Part shown: in pieces, positions 53,284 through 61,874 of the stretch
How positions within the stretch are numbered: the stretch's first letter is position 1
Layout of the letters: every line of letters begins with the position of its first letter
Assembly: GCA_964342805.1 (NCBI GenBank)
Contig: CAYFHQ010000008.1
Coordinates: 1 to 64,000 of the forward strand
DNA length: 64,000 nucleotides
Source of the DNA: CAYFHQ01 sp964342805
GTDB taxonomy: Bacteria; Bacillota; Clostridia; Peptostreptococcales; Acidaminobacteraceae
Reading direction: 5' to 3'
Notes under the pieces: model-generated
Seen by the model: the letters and a program-made list of their open reading frames with translations, nothing else
What the model was told of the DNA's origin: nothing
Databases searched by the model: none
Position numbers and translations under genes: made by a program

Positions 53284-54033
53284 TTACTTAGCCTCCTCTT
53301 CCGGATTTCTGAAGTTGCCCATTGGATAGTATGGCATCATGTTTTCACGTAGCCACGTTAGCGACTCAACAGGATCCATACCCCAGTTTGTAGGACAAGT
53401 AGAAAGAACTTCTACCATGGAGAAACCTTTACCTTCGATCTGGCACTCGAATGCTTTTTTGATTGCTTTCTTTGCCTTACGAACGTTAGCAGGTGTGTCT
53501 ACGGAAACACGCTCGATGTAAGCTGCGCCGTGGATTGTTGCCATCATTTCGGAAACCTTTAGAGGCATACCGGAATGCTCAACTGTACGACCCAGTGGAG
53601 CTGTTGTCGCCTTCTGACCGATAAGAGTCGTTGGCGCCATCTGGCCACCTGTCATACCGTAAATAGCGTTGTTAACGAAGATTGTTGTGAACTTCTCACC
53701 ACGGTGGGCAGCGTGGATAATTTCCGCTGTACCGATGGAAGCAAGGTCACCGTCGCCCTGGTATGTGAATACAACGCTGTCAGGGTGAACACGCTTGATA
53801 CCTGTAGCAACTGCAGGTGCACGGCCGTGAGACGCCTCGTGCATGTCACAGTTGAAGTATTCGTAAGCCAGTACAGAACAGCCAACTGGTGCAACACCAA
53901 TGGACTTGCCTAGAACACCCAGTTCTTCAAGAACCTCAGCTGTAATACGGTGGATAATACCATGCGTACAACCTGGGCAGTAGTGCGTTTGCTTATCTGT
54001 TAAACCATTTGTTTTTTGGAATACTGTAGCCAT
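53284..54033 (-). CDS. 2-oxoacid:ferredoxin oxidoreductase, beta subunit (TPP-binding)
   Basis: 249 residues. The TPP motif spans GDGDLASIG to FVNNAIYGMTGGQ, and CPGCTHG near the N-terminus provides an iron-sulfur-type cysteine pair. It holds the thiamine cofactor that attacks the 2-oxoacid. The ATG overlaps the alpha-subunit stop by one base (TAATG). Together with buk/ptb, a branched-chain 2-oxoacid (VOR-type) substrate is favoured over 2-oxoglutarate. Confidence 0.94.
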   Translation of the reverse strand: MATVFQKTNGLTDKQTHYCPGCTHGIIHRITAEVLEELGVLGKSIGVAPVGCSVLAYEYFNCDMHEASHGRAPAVATGIKRVHPDSVVFTYQGDGDLASIGTAEIIHAAHRGEKFTTIFVNNAIYGMTGGQMAPTTLIGQKATTAPLGRTVEHSGMPLKVSEMMATIHGAAYIERVSVDTPANVRKAKKAIKKAFECQIEGKGFSMVEVLSTCPTNWGMDPVESLTWLRENMMPYYPMGNFRNPEEEAK

Positions 54034-55097
54034 TATTTTGCACCTCCGATCATTTCTTTGATCTTGTCCATGATCGCTTCTGGCTCAGGAATCATACCAC
54101 CACAACGACCGTAGAAGTCAACCGGTAGACGACCGTTGTTAGCGATCTTCACATCGTCAATCATCTGACCCATGGACATTTCCACAGTCAGGATAGACTT
54201 TGTAGAAGCTTCGATTTGATCGAATGCTTTCTCTGGGAAAGGCCATAGAGTGATTGGACGGATTAGACCCACGTTAACGCCTTCAGCTTTTAGTGCGTCA
54301 ATTGCATTTTTAACAATACGAGAAGTCGTACCGTACGCCACACATACAACTTCAGCATTTTCCATGTTGTATAGCTCGTAACGTGTTTCGTCAGCACGCA
54401 TTGCGTCGTACTTAGCTTGTAGCTTGTGGTTGTGGTCTTCTAGATCTTGAGGATCAAGGGCTAGAGAGTTGATGATGTTAGGCTTACGCTTACCTTCAGT
54501 ACCCGTAGTTGCCCAGCCCTTTACAGGAAGCGTCTTACCAGAGTTAATTTCCTTAAACTCGATAGGCTCCATCATCTGACCGATCATACCATCACCAACA
54601 ACCATTACTGGGTTACGGTAGTAGTCTGCAAGGTCGAAGGACTCTTGGATCAGGTCTACCATTTCCTGTAGGTTCGCTGGAGCGAATGTCAATAGTTTGT
54701 AGTCACCGTTACCACCACCACGTGTTACCTGGTTGTAGTCGGACTGAGCTGGCTGAATACCACCTAGACCCGGGCCACCACGAACGATGTTTACGATTAC
54801 AGCAGGTAGCTCAGCACCTGCAATGTATGTGATACCTTCTTGCTTCAGGGCAATACCTGGAGAAGAAGAAGATGTCATAACTCGGCCACCTGCACCAGCA
54901 GCGCCGTATACCATGTTAATTGCAGCTACTTCGGATTCTGCCTGTAGGAAGATACCGTCGTTCTTTGGCATTTCCTTAGACATGTACTCTGGCAGTTCGT
55001 TCTGCGGAGTAATCGGATATCCGAAGAAGTATTTACATCCTGCTTTGATCGCAGCAGCACCGATTGCCTCGTTGCCTTTCATCAATACCTTTGCCAT
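54033..55097 (-). CDS. vorB: 2-oxoacid:ferredoxin oxidoreductase, alpha subunit (VorB-type)
   Basis: 354 residues. The start GNEAIGAAAIKAGCKYFFGYPITPQNELPEYM and the GPGLGGIQPAQSDYNQVTRGGGNGDY stretch are characteristic of VorB/KorA subunits. It binds the pyrimidine part of TPP and recognises the substrate. An AGGAGG site precedes the ATG, 15 bases after the ferredoxin-like delta gene. The specificity (branched-chain versus 2-oxoglutarate) is inferred from the operon. Confidence 0.94.
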   Translation of the reverse strand: MAKVLMKGNEAIGAAAIKAGCKYFFGYPITPQNELPEYMSKEMPKNDGIFLQAESEVAAINMVYGAAGAGGRVMTSSSSPGIALKQEGITYIAGAELPAVIVNIVRGGPGLGGIQPAQSDYNQVTRGGGNGDYKLLTFAPANLQEMVDLIQESFDLADYYRNPVMVVGDGMIGQMMEPIEFKEINSGKTLPVKGWATTGTEGKRKPNIINSLALDPQDLEDHNHKLQAKYDAMRADETRYELYNMENAEVVCVAYGTTSRIVKNAIDALKAEGVNVGLIRPITLWPFPEKAFDQIEASTKSILTVEMSMGQMIDDVKIANNGRLPVDFYGRCGGMIPEPEAIMDKIKEMIGGAK

Positions 55098-55112
55098 GTG
55101 AATTCCTCCTCG

Positions 55113-55340
55113 TTATACCATTTCTCGTTCAACTGTAATGACGCAGTCTGGACACATCATTGCACAGTTCGCACATCCGATACACTTGTCCATTTCTTTT
55201 ACTGTCGCAGGGTGGTACCCCTTTACGTTGATTCGGTCGGTATCCAGTGTAACGATTTTCACAGGGCAAGCTGTTGCGCATAGACCGCAACCTTTGCAGA
55301 GATCTTCGTTAAAAAACACTTTGCCTTTTGCTTTCGCCAC
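55113..55340 (-). CDS. 2-oxoacid:ferredoxin oxidoreductase, delta subunit (2[4Fe-4S])
   Basis: 75 residues carrying two full CxxCxxCxxxCP clusters (CKGCGLCATACP and CIGCANCAMMCP). It passes electrons from the TPP centre to external ferredoxin. It starts at GTG (55338-55340) with GGAGGG upstream. It opens the vor part of the operon, after a short spacer with a hairpin. Confidence 0.94.
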   Translation of the reverse strand: MAKAKGKVFFNEDLCKGCGLCATACPVKIVTLDTDRINVKGYHPATVKEMDKCIGCANCAMMCPDCVITVEREMV

Positions 55341-55366
55341 TTTTATTACCCTCCTTAGTTCAGCCG

Positions 55367-55390
55367 GGGAGCCGCCATGGGCAGGCTCCC
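55367..55390 (-). other. Stem-loop without T-run inside the operon
   Basis: GGGAGCC pairs with GGCTCCC around a ten-base loop in the 75-base spacer before the delta-subunit gene. Lacking a T-run, it is more likely a transcript-stability or processing element than a terminator. Confidence 0.4.
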
Positions 55391-55415
55391 TGACACCTAT
55401 CGAAAACGGTTCTGA

Positions 55416-56090
55416 CTACATCCATTCCCTACGCAGGTACATCTTCACCGGGAAGATTTCCCCTTGAAGATCGCTTGGAAGCTGGGCTGCAACTTTTTCA
55501 ATTGTTGCCACATAGCGTATGGGAATATTCAGTTGTTCAGACACCTTTTCAGCTAATTCCTGGCCGTAGAGGACATCCTCCACGGAGGTCTCCCGAAGGA
55601 GATGTGTATTATTGATCAAACCAGTGACTGGTGCACCCAGTGTAGCCTCAATCGCTTTAATATGGTGGATCACACCTTCTACATCTTGTGTTTCTTGACG
55701 ATAGCGGTTCAGGACGAAGAACATGTCATAATTGCCTTCTCTGAAGTAATTCTTATAACGGGCCAGGGCTCTTGCACCCACCGCGTCACCACCGACATCC
55801 AAAACCAGATTATAGGACTCATCCTGAAGTGGGGACAACACCTCAGCTGACATCATGGGAAGGTCCAGATTTGTATTATGTCCTCGAATACCTGAAATCA
55901 CACGGATTCCTGCATCCTCCATCATTGCTGCCTGTTCTCTAGATCGGAAATAAGGATTTACAATGTCCATATCCGCTATGGCTGTTTTCTGGTCAGCTGC
56001 AGCCATATTCATGGCATAGTTCACTGAAAACTCCGATTTTCCGCTTCCATAATGCCCGATGATAATCCGAATTCGCTTGTCGTTCAACAT
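55416..56090 (-). CDS. P-loop ATP-binding protein (CobQ/MinD-like) linked to vor
   Basis: 224 residues. The Walker A variant IGHYGSGKSEF (11-21) and the ADMDIVNPYFRSREQ and VLDVGGDAVGARAL motifs place it among SIMIBI-type ATPases. It lies between buk and the vor genes in the same transcript. Function is unknown; a role in cofactor or iron-sulfur maturation of the oxidoreductase is a reasonable inference. Confidence 0.8.
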   Translation of the reverse strand: MLNDKRIRIIIGHYGSGKSEFSVNYAMNMAAADQKTAIADMDIVNPYFRSREQAAMMEDAGIRVISGIRGHNTNLDLPMMSAEVLSPLQDESYNLVLDVGGDAVGARALARYKNYFREGNYDMFFVLNRYRQETQDVEGVIHHIKAIEATLGAPVTGLINNTHLLRETSVEDVLYGQELAEKVSEQLNIPIRYVATIEKVAAQLPSDLQGEIFPVKMYLRREWM

Positions 56091-56125
56091 GTTTCGTCAC
56101 CATTCCTTGTATCGTACAGTCGCAC

Positions 56126-57199
56126 TTACTTGTAGACTTGTGCTTCCTCTTCGCCACGAAGAACCCGTAGACCACCCTCAGCAAGGGCAGACATTTCGTC
56201 TTCACCAGCGTAAACAATTACTTTGCCTAGGAAGTCCACAGAATCGGAAATCCACTTTACAAAGTCAGCGCCATATGCAAGGCCACCCGTTAGGATAATG
56301 CCATCGATCTTGCCTTGAAGAACCGTTGCACAGGAACCAATTTCTTTAGCAACCTGGTAAGCCATAGCCTTAAATACCAGCTCAGCGTCCTTGTTGCCTT
56401 CGTCAATCATTTTCTTAACGTCACGACCGTCATTTGTGTTCAGGTATGCCACAAGACCGCCTTGACCCTTTACTAGCTTTTTGATTTCAGCCAATGTGTA
56501 CTTGCCAGAGAAGCAAAGCTTGGCCAGGTCACCCACTGGAAGACCACCAGCACGCTCTGGTGAGAATGGACCTTCACCGTCAAGGGCGTTGTTTACATCT
56601 ACAACGCGACCCATACGGTGGGCACCTACAGATACGCCACCACCCATGTGGGCAACAACGAAGTTACACTCGTTGTATGGCTTACCCATTTCCTTAGCTG
56701 CACGACGGGCAACTGCCTTCTGGTTTAGCGCGTGGAAGATAGACTTTCTATCCAGCTCTGGCATACCAGAAATACGAGCTACCTCGTCCATTTCGTCAAC
56801 AACAACCGGGTCTACAATGTAAGACGGAATGTTGAGCTTAGACGCGATTTCGTTGGCAATAATACCACCCAGGTTTGACGCGTGCTCACCCAGAACGCCG
56901 ACCTTTAGGTCTTCGATCATAGGTGCGTTTACCGCGTATGTGCCGCCCTGGATTGGCTTTAGGAGGCCACCACGACCCACAACAGCAGAAAGCTTTGTTA
57001 GGTTGATGCCCTTCTCTTCTAGGGTCTCCAGGATCACGTCCTTACGGAAGTCAAACTGGTCATAGATTTTGTCATACTTGTTGATTTCTTCTGTTTGATG
57101 TCGAAGTGTTGTTTCAAACACTTCCTTTTCGTTGTCATATACAGCGATCTTTGTGGACGTGGAGCCCGGGTTAATCGCTAGAATTCTGAATTCCTGCAT
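56126..57199 (-). CDS. buk: Butyrate kinase, copy 1
   Basis: 357 residues of the ASKHA acetokinase fold. The phosphate-binding start AINPGSTSTKIAVYDNE, VAHMGGGVSVGAHRMG and ILTGGLAYG motifs are intact. It converts (branched) acyl-phosphate plus ADP to the acid and ATP. A GGGGGA ribosome site precedes the ATG. It is separated from ptb by 12 bases. It is one of two kinases flanking ptb, which suggests different chain specificity. Confidence 0.94.
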   Translation of the reverse strand: MQEFRILAINPGSTSTKIAVYDNEKEVFETTLRHQTEEINKYDKIYDQFDFRKDVILETLEEKGINLTKLSAVVGRGGLLKPIQGGTYAVNAPMIEDLKVGVLGEHASNLGGIIANEIASKLNIPSYIVDPVVVDEMDEVARISGMPELDRKSIFHALNQKAVARRAAKEMGKPYNECNFVVAHMGGGVSVGAHRMGRVVDVNNALDGEGPFSPERAGGLPVGDLAKLCFSGKYTLAEIKKLVKGQGGLVAYLNTNDGRDVKKMIDEGNKDAELVFKAMAYQVAKEIGSCATVLQGKIDGIILTGGLAYGADFVKWISDSVDFLGKVIVYAGEDEMSALAEGGLRVLRGEEEAQVYK

Positions 57200-57211
57200 T
57201 GAAATTTCCCC

Positions 57212-58117
57212 CTACATTTTTGCAGCCATCAACACACCCAGTGCGATGGAGTTTAGCTTAGACTCGTCGTCGTCCGCTCGTGACGTCAGTACAACTGGTG
57301 CAGCCGCACCTACGATGATCCCAGCACTCTTGGAAGCACATAGGAAGTTCAGCGCCTTGTAAAGAACGTTACCCGCTTCAATTGTTGGAGCAAGAAGGAT
57401 GTCGCACTTACCAGCAGCAGGATGATCGATCCCCTTGATCTTTGCCGCTTCTTCGGAAACTGCGTTATCCAGTGCAAATGGACCGCCAACAATACAGTTC
57501 TTGATTTCGCCAGCTTCGTTCATGCGAACCAGCTCAGCTGCGTCTACTGTTGCAGGCATCTTCTCATTTACCTTTTCCTTGGCACAGATTACGCCAACCT
57601 TAGGCTCGTCGATATCAATGGCATTGGCTACAACCAGAGAGTTCTCTAGAATTTGCTTTTTGCCTTGAACGTCAGGAGCAATGTTCATAGCTGCGTCTGT
57701 TACCATCAGAATACGTGGGAAGTTTGGAACGTCAAACACGGCCACGTGGCTCAATACGTTACCCGTACGAAGACCTACTTCTTTATTGAGGACAGCCTTT
57801 AGGATCACTGCCGTGTCCACAAGACCCTTCATTACCATGTGCGCTTTGCCAGTGGAAACCAACTCAACCGCTTTCAAAGAAGCTTCTGCCATGTCAGCCA
57901 AGTCCACTGTTTCATAGTTTGCAAGATCAATGCCATTTTCCTTAGCAATCTCACCTGTCTTAGCCATGTCACCCACTAGGATTGCATTGGCAATACCCGC
58001 TTTACGCGCTGCTTCTACTGCTAGAAGTACGTCTGCGTCTTGGGAACATGCTACGGAGATCGTCTTAGGACCTCTTTCCTTGGCGACCTTTAGTAGATCA
58101 TCAAAGTTACGGATCAT
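57212..58117 (-). CDS. ptb: Phosphate butyryltransferase
   Basis: 301 residues of the phosphate acyltransferase family. It exchanges CoA for phosphate on butyryl- or branched-chain acyl-CoA. TISVACSQDADVLLAVEAAR, KGLVDTAVILKAVLNKEVGLRTG, VTDAAMNIAPD and LLAPTIEAGNVLYKAL are conserved. Its ATG overlaps the stop of buk copy 2 by one base (TAATG). It links VOR-made acyl-CoA to the kinases. Confidence 0.94.
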   Translation of the reverse strand: MIRNFDDLLKVAKERGPKTISVACSQDADVLLAVEAARKAGIANAILVGDMAKTGEIAKENGIDLANYETVDLADMAEASLKAVELVSTGKAHMVMKGLVDTAVILKAVLNKEVGLRTGNVLSHVAVFDVPNFPRILMVTDAAMNIAPDVQGKKQILENSLVVANAIDIDEPKVGVICAKEKVNEKMPATVDAAELVRMNEAGEIKNCIVGGPFALDNAVSEEAAKIKGIDHPAAGKCDILLAPTIEAGNVLYKALNFLCASKSAGIIVGAAAPVVLTSRADDDESKLNSIALGVLMAAKM

Positions 58118-59199
58118 TACTTCACCTCATTCTCATATATCTTTGGCTCTTCTGCGCCTGCATTTACACGCATGAAACCTTCATTCAATGCCTTCATTTC
58201 GTCTTCTCCTGGGTAAATCAGGACTTCCGCCATGAAGCCAACCATATCTGTAATGTAGTCAGTTAGGTACTTGGCATACGCAACGCCACCTGTAAGTACA
58301 ATTGCGTCGATCTTGCCCTGAAGCACAGTTGCCATTGCCCCGATTTCCTTGGCAATTTGGTAACCCATTGCTTCAAATACCAACTTGGCTTTTTCGTCGC
58401 CCTCGTCGATCATTTTCAGAACGTCCCGTGCGTCGTTTGTGCCCAGGTAAGCCACTAGACCACCCTTGCCTCTTAGTTTAGGCTTCAGCGTCTTCATGGT
58501 GTAGTCACCGGAGTAGCACATTTTTACTATGTCGCCAACTGGAAGACCACCTGCACGCTCAGGCGAGAAGGGACCCATTTCATTGGCATTGTTTGCGTCG
58601 ATCATCTTGCCCTTTTTCATGGGAACAACGGAAATACCGCCACCAAGATGCGCCACAACCAAGTTTAGATCGTTAACGTGAACACCCTTGTCTGCCGCTA
58701 CGTTGTGGGCAATGGCACGGATATTCAGTGCGTGGAGTAGGGACTTTCGCTTGATATCTGGCATACCAGAAACCCGTGCAACGTCCTCAAACTCGTCTAC
58801 TGCAACTGGATCAACAATGAAAGACGGCATACCCTGTGGCTCAGCAATGGATCTTGCGATAATGCCACCCAGGTTTGAAGCGTGCTCCCCTTGGACACCA
58901 ATCTTCAGGTCCTCAATCATTACGTCTGTTACGTTGTATGTACCACTTGGCATTGGCTTCAGAAGACCCCCACGGCCAACTGCTGCCTTGAGTTGCTCTG
59001 GAGAATAGCCTTCTTCCTCCATCCACGTCAGAATCATATCTCGACGATATTCATACTGGTCCGTGATCTTTTCAAACTTGTCCAGTTCCTCTGGGCTATG
59101 GCTCAGATTCTTCTGGATTACATTTTCTTCCCCTTTAAACAGTGCAACTTTCGAAGAAGTTGAACCCGGGTTGATTACGAGTACATATTCCCTGCTCAA
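58117..59199 (-). CDS. buk: Butyrate kinase, copy 2 (first gene of the operon)
   Basis: 360 residues. VINPGSTSSKVALFKGE, VAHLGGGISVVPMKKG and VLTGGVAYAKY identify an acyl kinase. An ATG at 59212-59214 lies inside the GGAGGTGA ribosome site, so translation most likely starts at TTG (59197-59199), eight bases after it. The gene is preceded by a sigma-54 promoter, and the 5' UTR is about 33 bases. It differs from copy 1 across its length, so the duplication is not recent. Confidence 0.93.
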   Translation of the reverse strand: MSREYVLVINPGSTSSKVALFKGEENVIQKNLSHSPEELDKFEKITDQYEYRRDMILTWMEEEGYSPEQLKAAVGRGGLLKPMPSGTYNVTDVMIEDLKIGVQGEHASNLGGIIARSIAEPQGMPSFIVDPVAVDEFEDVARVSGMPDIKRKSLLHALNIRAIAHNVAADKGVHVNDLNLVVAHLGGGISVVPMKKGKMIDANNANEMGPFSPERAGGLPVGDIVKMCYSGDYTMKTLKPKLRGKGGLVAYLGTNDARDVLKMIDEGDEKAKLVFEAMGYQIAKEIGAMATVLQGKIDAIVLTGGVAYAKYLTDYITDMVGFMAEVLIYPGEDEMKALNEGFMRVNAGAEEPKIYENEVK

Positions 59200-59242
59200 G
59201 ATCGTCACCTCCATAGTCGTTTAACTCTCCAAGGCCTATAAG

Positions 59243-59258
59243 TGCAAATGCCGTGCCA
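59243..59258 (-). promoter_or_regulatory. Sigma-54 (-24/-12) promoter of the buk/ptb/vor operon
   Basis: On the minus strand TGGCAC, five bases, then TTGCA gives GG and GC exactly ten bases apart, matching the sigma-54 consensus. Transcription should start near 59232. Confidence 0.85.
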
Positions 59259-59363
59259 ACTTTTTGACTGGAAAACGTTTTTTTGACCCCGCTTATTTGC
59301 CCACTTCCCCCTTGGAAACTCGCTAATTGAAAAGCATTATCGCTCAACTGCAATTTTCGTCAC

Positions 59364-59404
59364 GCAATAATCTGCATTTATCTTTTGGCAATGCAAATTA
59401 TTGC
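59364..59404. promoter_or_regulatory. Inverted repeat, probable enhancer-binding-protein site
   Basis: GCAATAATCTGCAT (59364-59377) and ATGCAAATTATTGC (59391-59404) form 14-base arms that are complementary at 13 positions. They lie about 105-150 bases upstream of the sigma-54 promoter, the usual activator distance. The rest of the 372-base gap up to lpdA is AT-rich and holds no gene. Confidence 0.7.
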
Positions 59405-59571
59405 ACTTAACCAGTGTATCCCCTTTGCTTCCCAAGTTCAAACCTCAATTTCCCTATTACAAAGTACAAAACCATTCAGAGATTCTATACAAATTCACTC
59501 TCTCTTAGCAGGAAACAGCTTTTCCGTCACGAATGTGGGTAGGTATCCAAGAGAATAGACAGGAGGACCCC

Positions 59572-60960
59572 ATGAAAAAACTATTGATCATCGGCGCAGG
59601 ACCTGGCGGCTATGTGGCAGCCATCCGGGGCGCTCAATTGGGTGCAGACGTCACCCTGGTTGAAAACCATAAAATCGGTGGAACCTGCCTCAACTATGGC
59701 TGTATTCCCACGAAAACCCTCTATCGCAATGCTGAAATCCTTAAAACCCTGTCCCACATAGGTGACTTTGGGATCTCTGTCGGCCAGGTTACCATTGATC
59801 CAGCTGCCATTCAGGCAAGAAAACAGGAAGTGGTAGACACCCTAGTGGGTGGTATAGAACAATTAATCAAGGCCAATGGCATCCGCCTCCTTGAGGGCCA
59901 TGCGACATTTATAGACAACCAAACAGTGGAAGTTCAAACACCAGAAGGCAAGCTAAGGGAAACAGCAGACGCCATCCTCATTGCCACAGGGTCCACAGAA
60001 AGACGGCCCTCTTTTAAGGGGGCCGACCATCCCGACCTAATGACCAGCAAAGAACTGCTCAACTTTGAGTCCATTCCCCAAAACCTCCTGGTAGTAGGTG
60101 GGGGTATTGTTGGTATGGAGTTTGCCTCCATTTTTAATGCCATGGGATCTAAGGTTACCGTTCTAGCCCGGTCTATCCTCAAGTTTTTTGACAAGGATGT
60201 GGTCAAACGCCTCCAGCCCCTCCTAAAAAAACAAGGCATACAAATCGTCCCCATCACTGGGGTAGAAAACATAGCTCCTACAGACCAAGGTTTTGACATC
60301 ACCGTTGGCACAAAAAAAGGACCCACCACCTACAGCGGTGACCAAGTCCTCCTGGCTGCTGGCCGGGACCCTATGGTCCAAGGTCTGGGGTTAGAACATA
60401 CAGACATCCAGACAGGTCCCAAGGGCATAATAGTCAATGACCAATTCCAAACAGACGTCCCAGGCGTCTATGCCTTTGGTGACGTCATAGGTAAAACCAT
60501 GTTGGCCCACGCAGCCTCCCACCAAGGGGTTTGGTTGGTAGAGAGCCTCATGGGTCTAGACTCTCAAGTGGATCTGGACACCATTCCCAACTGCGTCTTT
60601 ATCTTCCCTGAGGCCGCTTCTGTCGGCATGACAGAGGCCCAAGCCAAAGGGGCTGGTATAGAAGTCCTTGTGAGCAAGTTCCAGTTTGGTGCCAATGGCA
60701 AGGCCCTGGCCCTGGGTGAAGGCCAAGGGATCGTCAAGGCCATTTCTGACACCCACCACAAACTCTTGGGGGTTCAAATCATTGGCCCCCACGCCTCAGA
60801 CCTGATCCACGAACCCGCCCTGGCCATTTCCAAGGGCATGACAGTCCATGACATCGCCTCCGTCATCCATGCCCACCCGACCTTGTCAGAAGCAGTATAT
60901 GAGTCCATCCTTGGCCTGGCAGACGAAGCTATCCATATAGCGCCCAAGAAAAAGTGGTAA
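59572..60960 (+). CDS. lpdA: Dihydrolipoyl dehydrogenase
   Basis: 462 residues. FAD-binding GAGPGGYVAA, the redox-active disulfide C39/C44 in GGTCLNYGCIPTK, NAD-binding VVGGGIVGMEFAS and the C-terminal catalytic HAHPTLSEA are present. No lipoyl domain is fused. It reoxidises dihydrolipoamide of the glycine cleavage or 2-oxoacid dehydrogenase complexes; partners are not in the window. The ATG at 59572 has AGGAGG; the longer frame from 59533 is unsupported. It is divergent from the vor/buk operon. Confidence 0.94.
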   Translation: MKKLLIIGAGPGGYVAAIRGAQLGADVTLVENHKIGGTCLNYGCIPTKTLYRNAEILKTLSHIGDFGISVGQVTIDPAAIQARKQEVVDTLVGGIEQLIKANGIRLLEGHATFIDNQTVEVQTPEGKLRETADAILIATGSTERRPSFKGADHPDLMTSKELLNFESIPQNLLVVGGGIVGMEFASIFNAMGSKVTVLARSILKFFDKDVVKRLQPLLKKQGIQIVPITGVENIAPTDQGFDITVGTKKGPTTYSGDQVLLAAGRDPMVQGLGLEHTDIQTGPKGIIVNDQFQTDVPGVYAFGDVIGKTMLAHAASHQGVWLVESLMGLDSQVDLDTIPNCVFIFPEAASVGMTEAQAKGAGIEVLVSKFQFGANGKALALGEGQGIVKAISDTHHKLLGVQIIGPHASDLIHEPALAISKGMTVHDIASVIHAHPTLSEAVYESILGLADEAIHIAPKKKW

Positions 60961-60968
60961 ACACGTAA

Positions 60969-61008
60969 AAGCCCCCAGTAGAATGGCCACATTCTACCGG
61001 GGGCTTCA
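60969..61008 (+). terminator. Intrinsic terminator after lpdA
   Basis: The stem AAGCCCCCAGTAGAATG with CATTCTACCGGGGGCTT is followed by CATTTT. Confidence 0.85.
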
Positions 61009-61074
61009 TTTTGCCCACCGACCCTCTGATTCTTCCCTTGGTGCCTTGTTTCTATCAAGCTTTCCGCTATCCAC

Positions 61075-61874
61075 CTAGTCCCTAACCAGTTGGGCCGAAG
61101 CCAAGAGTTGTTTGGTATAGGCATTTTGGGGCTTGCCAAAGACCTGATCCACCGCCCCCTGCTCAACAATTTGCCCGGCTTGCATGACTGCCAGCCGGTT
61201 GCACATATGCCTGACCACCTTGAGGTCATGGGTGATCAGGATATAGGTCAATCCCAGGCTAGACTGCAGGTCCTTGAGTAAGTTGAGGACCTGGCCCTGG
61301 ACGCTGATATCCAGGGCACTGGTGGGTTCATCCAACAAGACCAACTTGGGCTGGGTGGATATTGCCCGGGCAATACAAACCCTTTGCTTCTGGCCCCCTG
61401 ACAACTCAGTGGGGAGCTTAAACTGGTCTTTTTCTTGCAGGCCACAAGGCCTAAAACCCGGGCTACTTCCGCCCTGGCCTCCTGGCCCCTGAGCCCCCGG
61501 TACATGCTTATGGGGTCCATGAGCAATTGACCAATGGTTCTTTTACGGTCCAAGGACTCTCTAGACTGTTGAAAAACAATCTGTAGGTCCTTCCGTACAC
61601 CCCGCATGTCTTTAGAAGAAAGGCTATGGAGGTCCCTACCCTGGAAGCGTATGTACCCCTGGTCAAGGCCCTCCAGCCAGGTAATGAGATTGCCCACCGT
61701 GGTTTTGCCCTACCCACTTTCGCCAATAATCCCGTAGCAGTCCGAAGGAAAAACATTAAAACTGACCCCCTGGACTGCGGGTACGGTTTTTCTACTGGAT
61801 AAGAGTCCCCCACGGACATAGAAGGTCTTCCGTAGACCATCCACCTCCAGGAGGGGCTGATTGTCTTTAGTCAT
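61075..61874 (-). pseudogene. Oligopeptide ABC transporter ATPase (OppF/DppF type), disrupted
   Basis: The reading frame starts at ATG 61872-61874, overlapping oppD-like by eight bases, and continues as a peptide-importer ATPase. At 61710-61712 a TAG interrupts the Walker A motif (GESG-stop-GKTT). Near 61441-61450 a one-base loss shifts frame, from VARVLGLV to GLQEKDQF. After it the signature LSGGQKQRV, Walker B LVLLDEPTSALD and the H-loop ILITHD are intact to the stop at 61075. Two independent lesions argue for a pseudogene, although sequence errors remain possible. Confidence 0.8.

Noticed and set aside
61710..61712. TAG in the ATPase Walker A read as pyrrolysine or a suppressed stop
   Set aside because: Walker A does not tolerate such a residue, and a separate frameshift about 260 bases downstream already breaks the gene.
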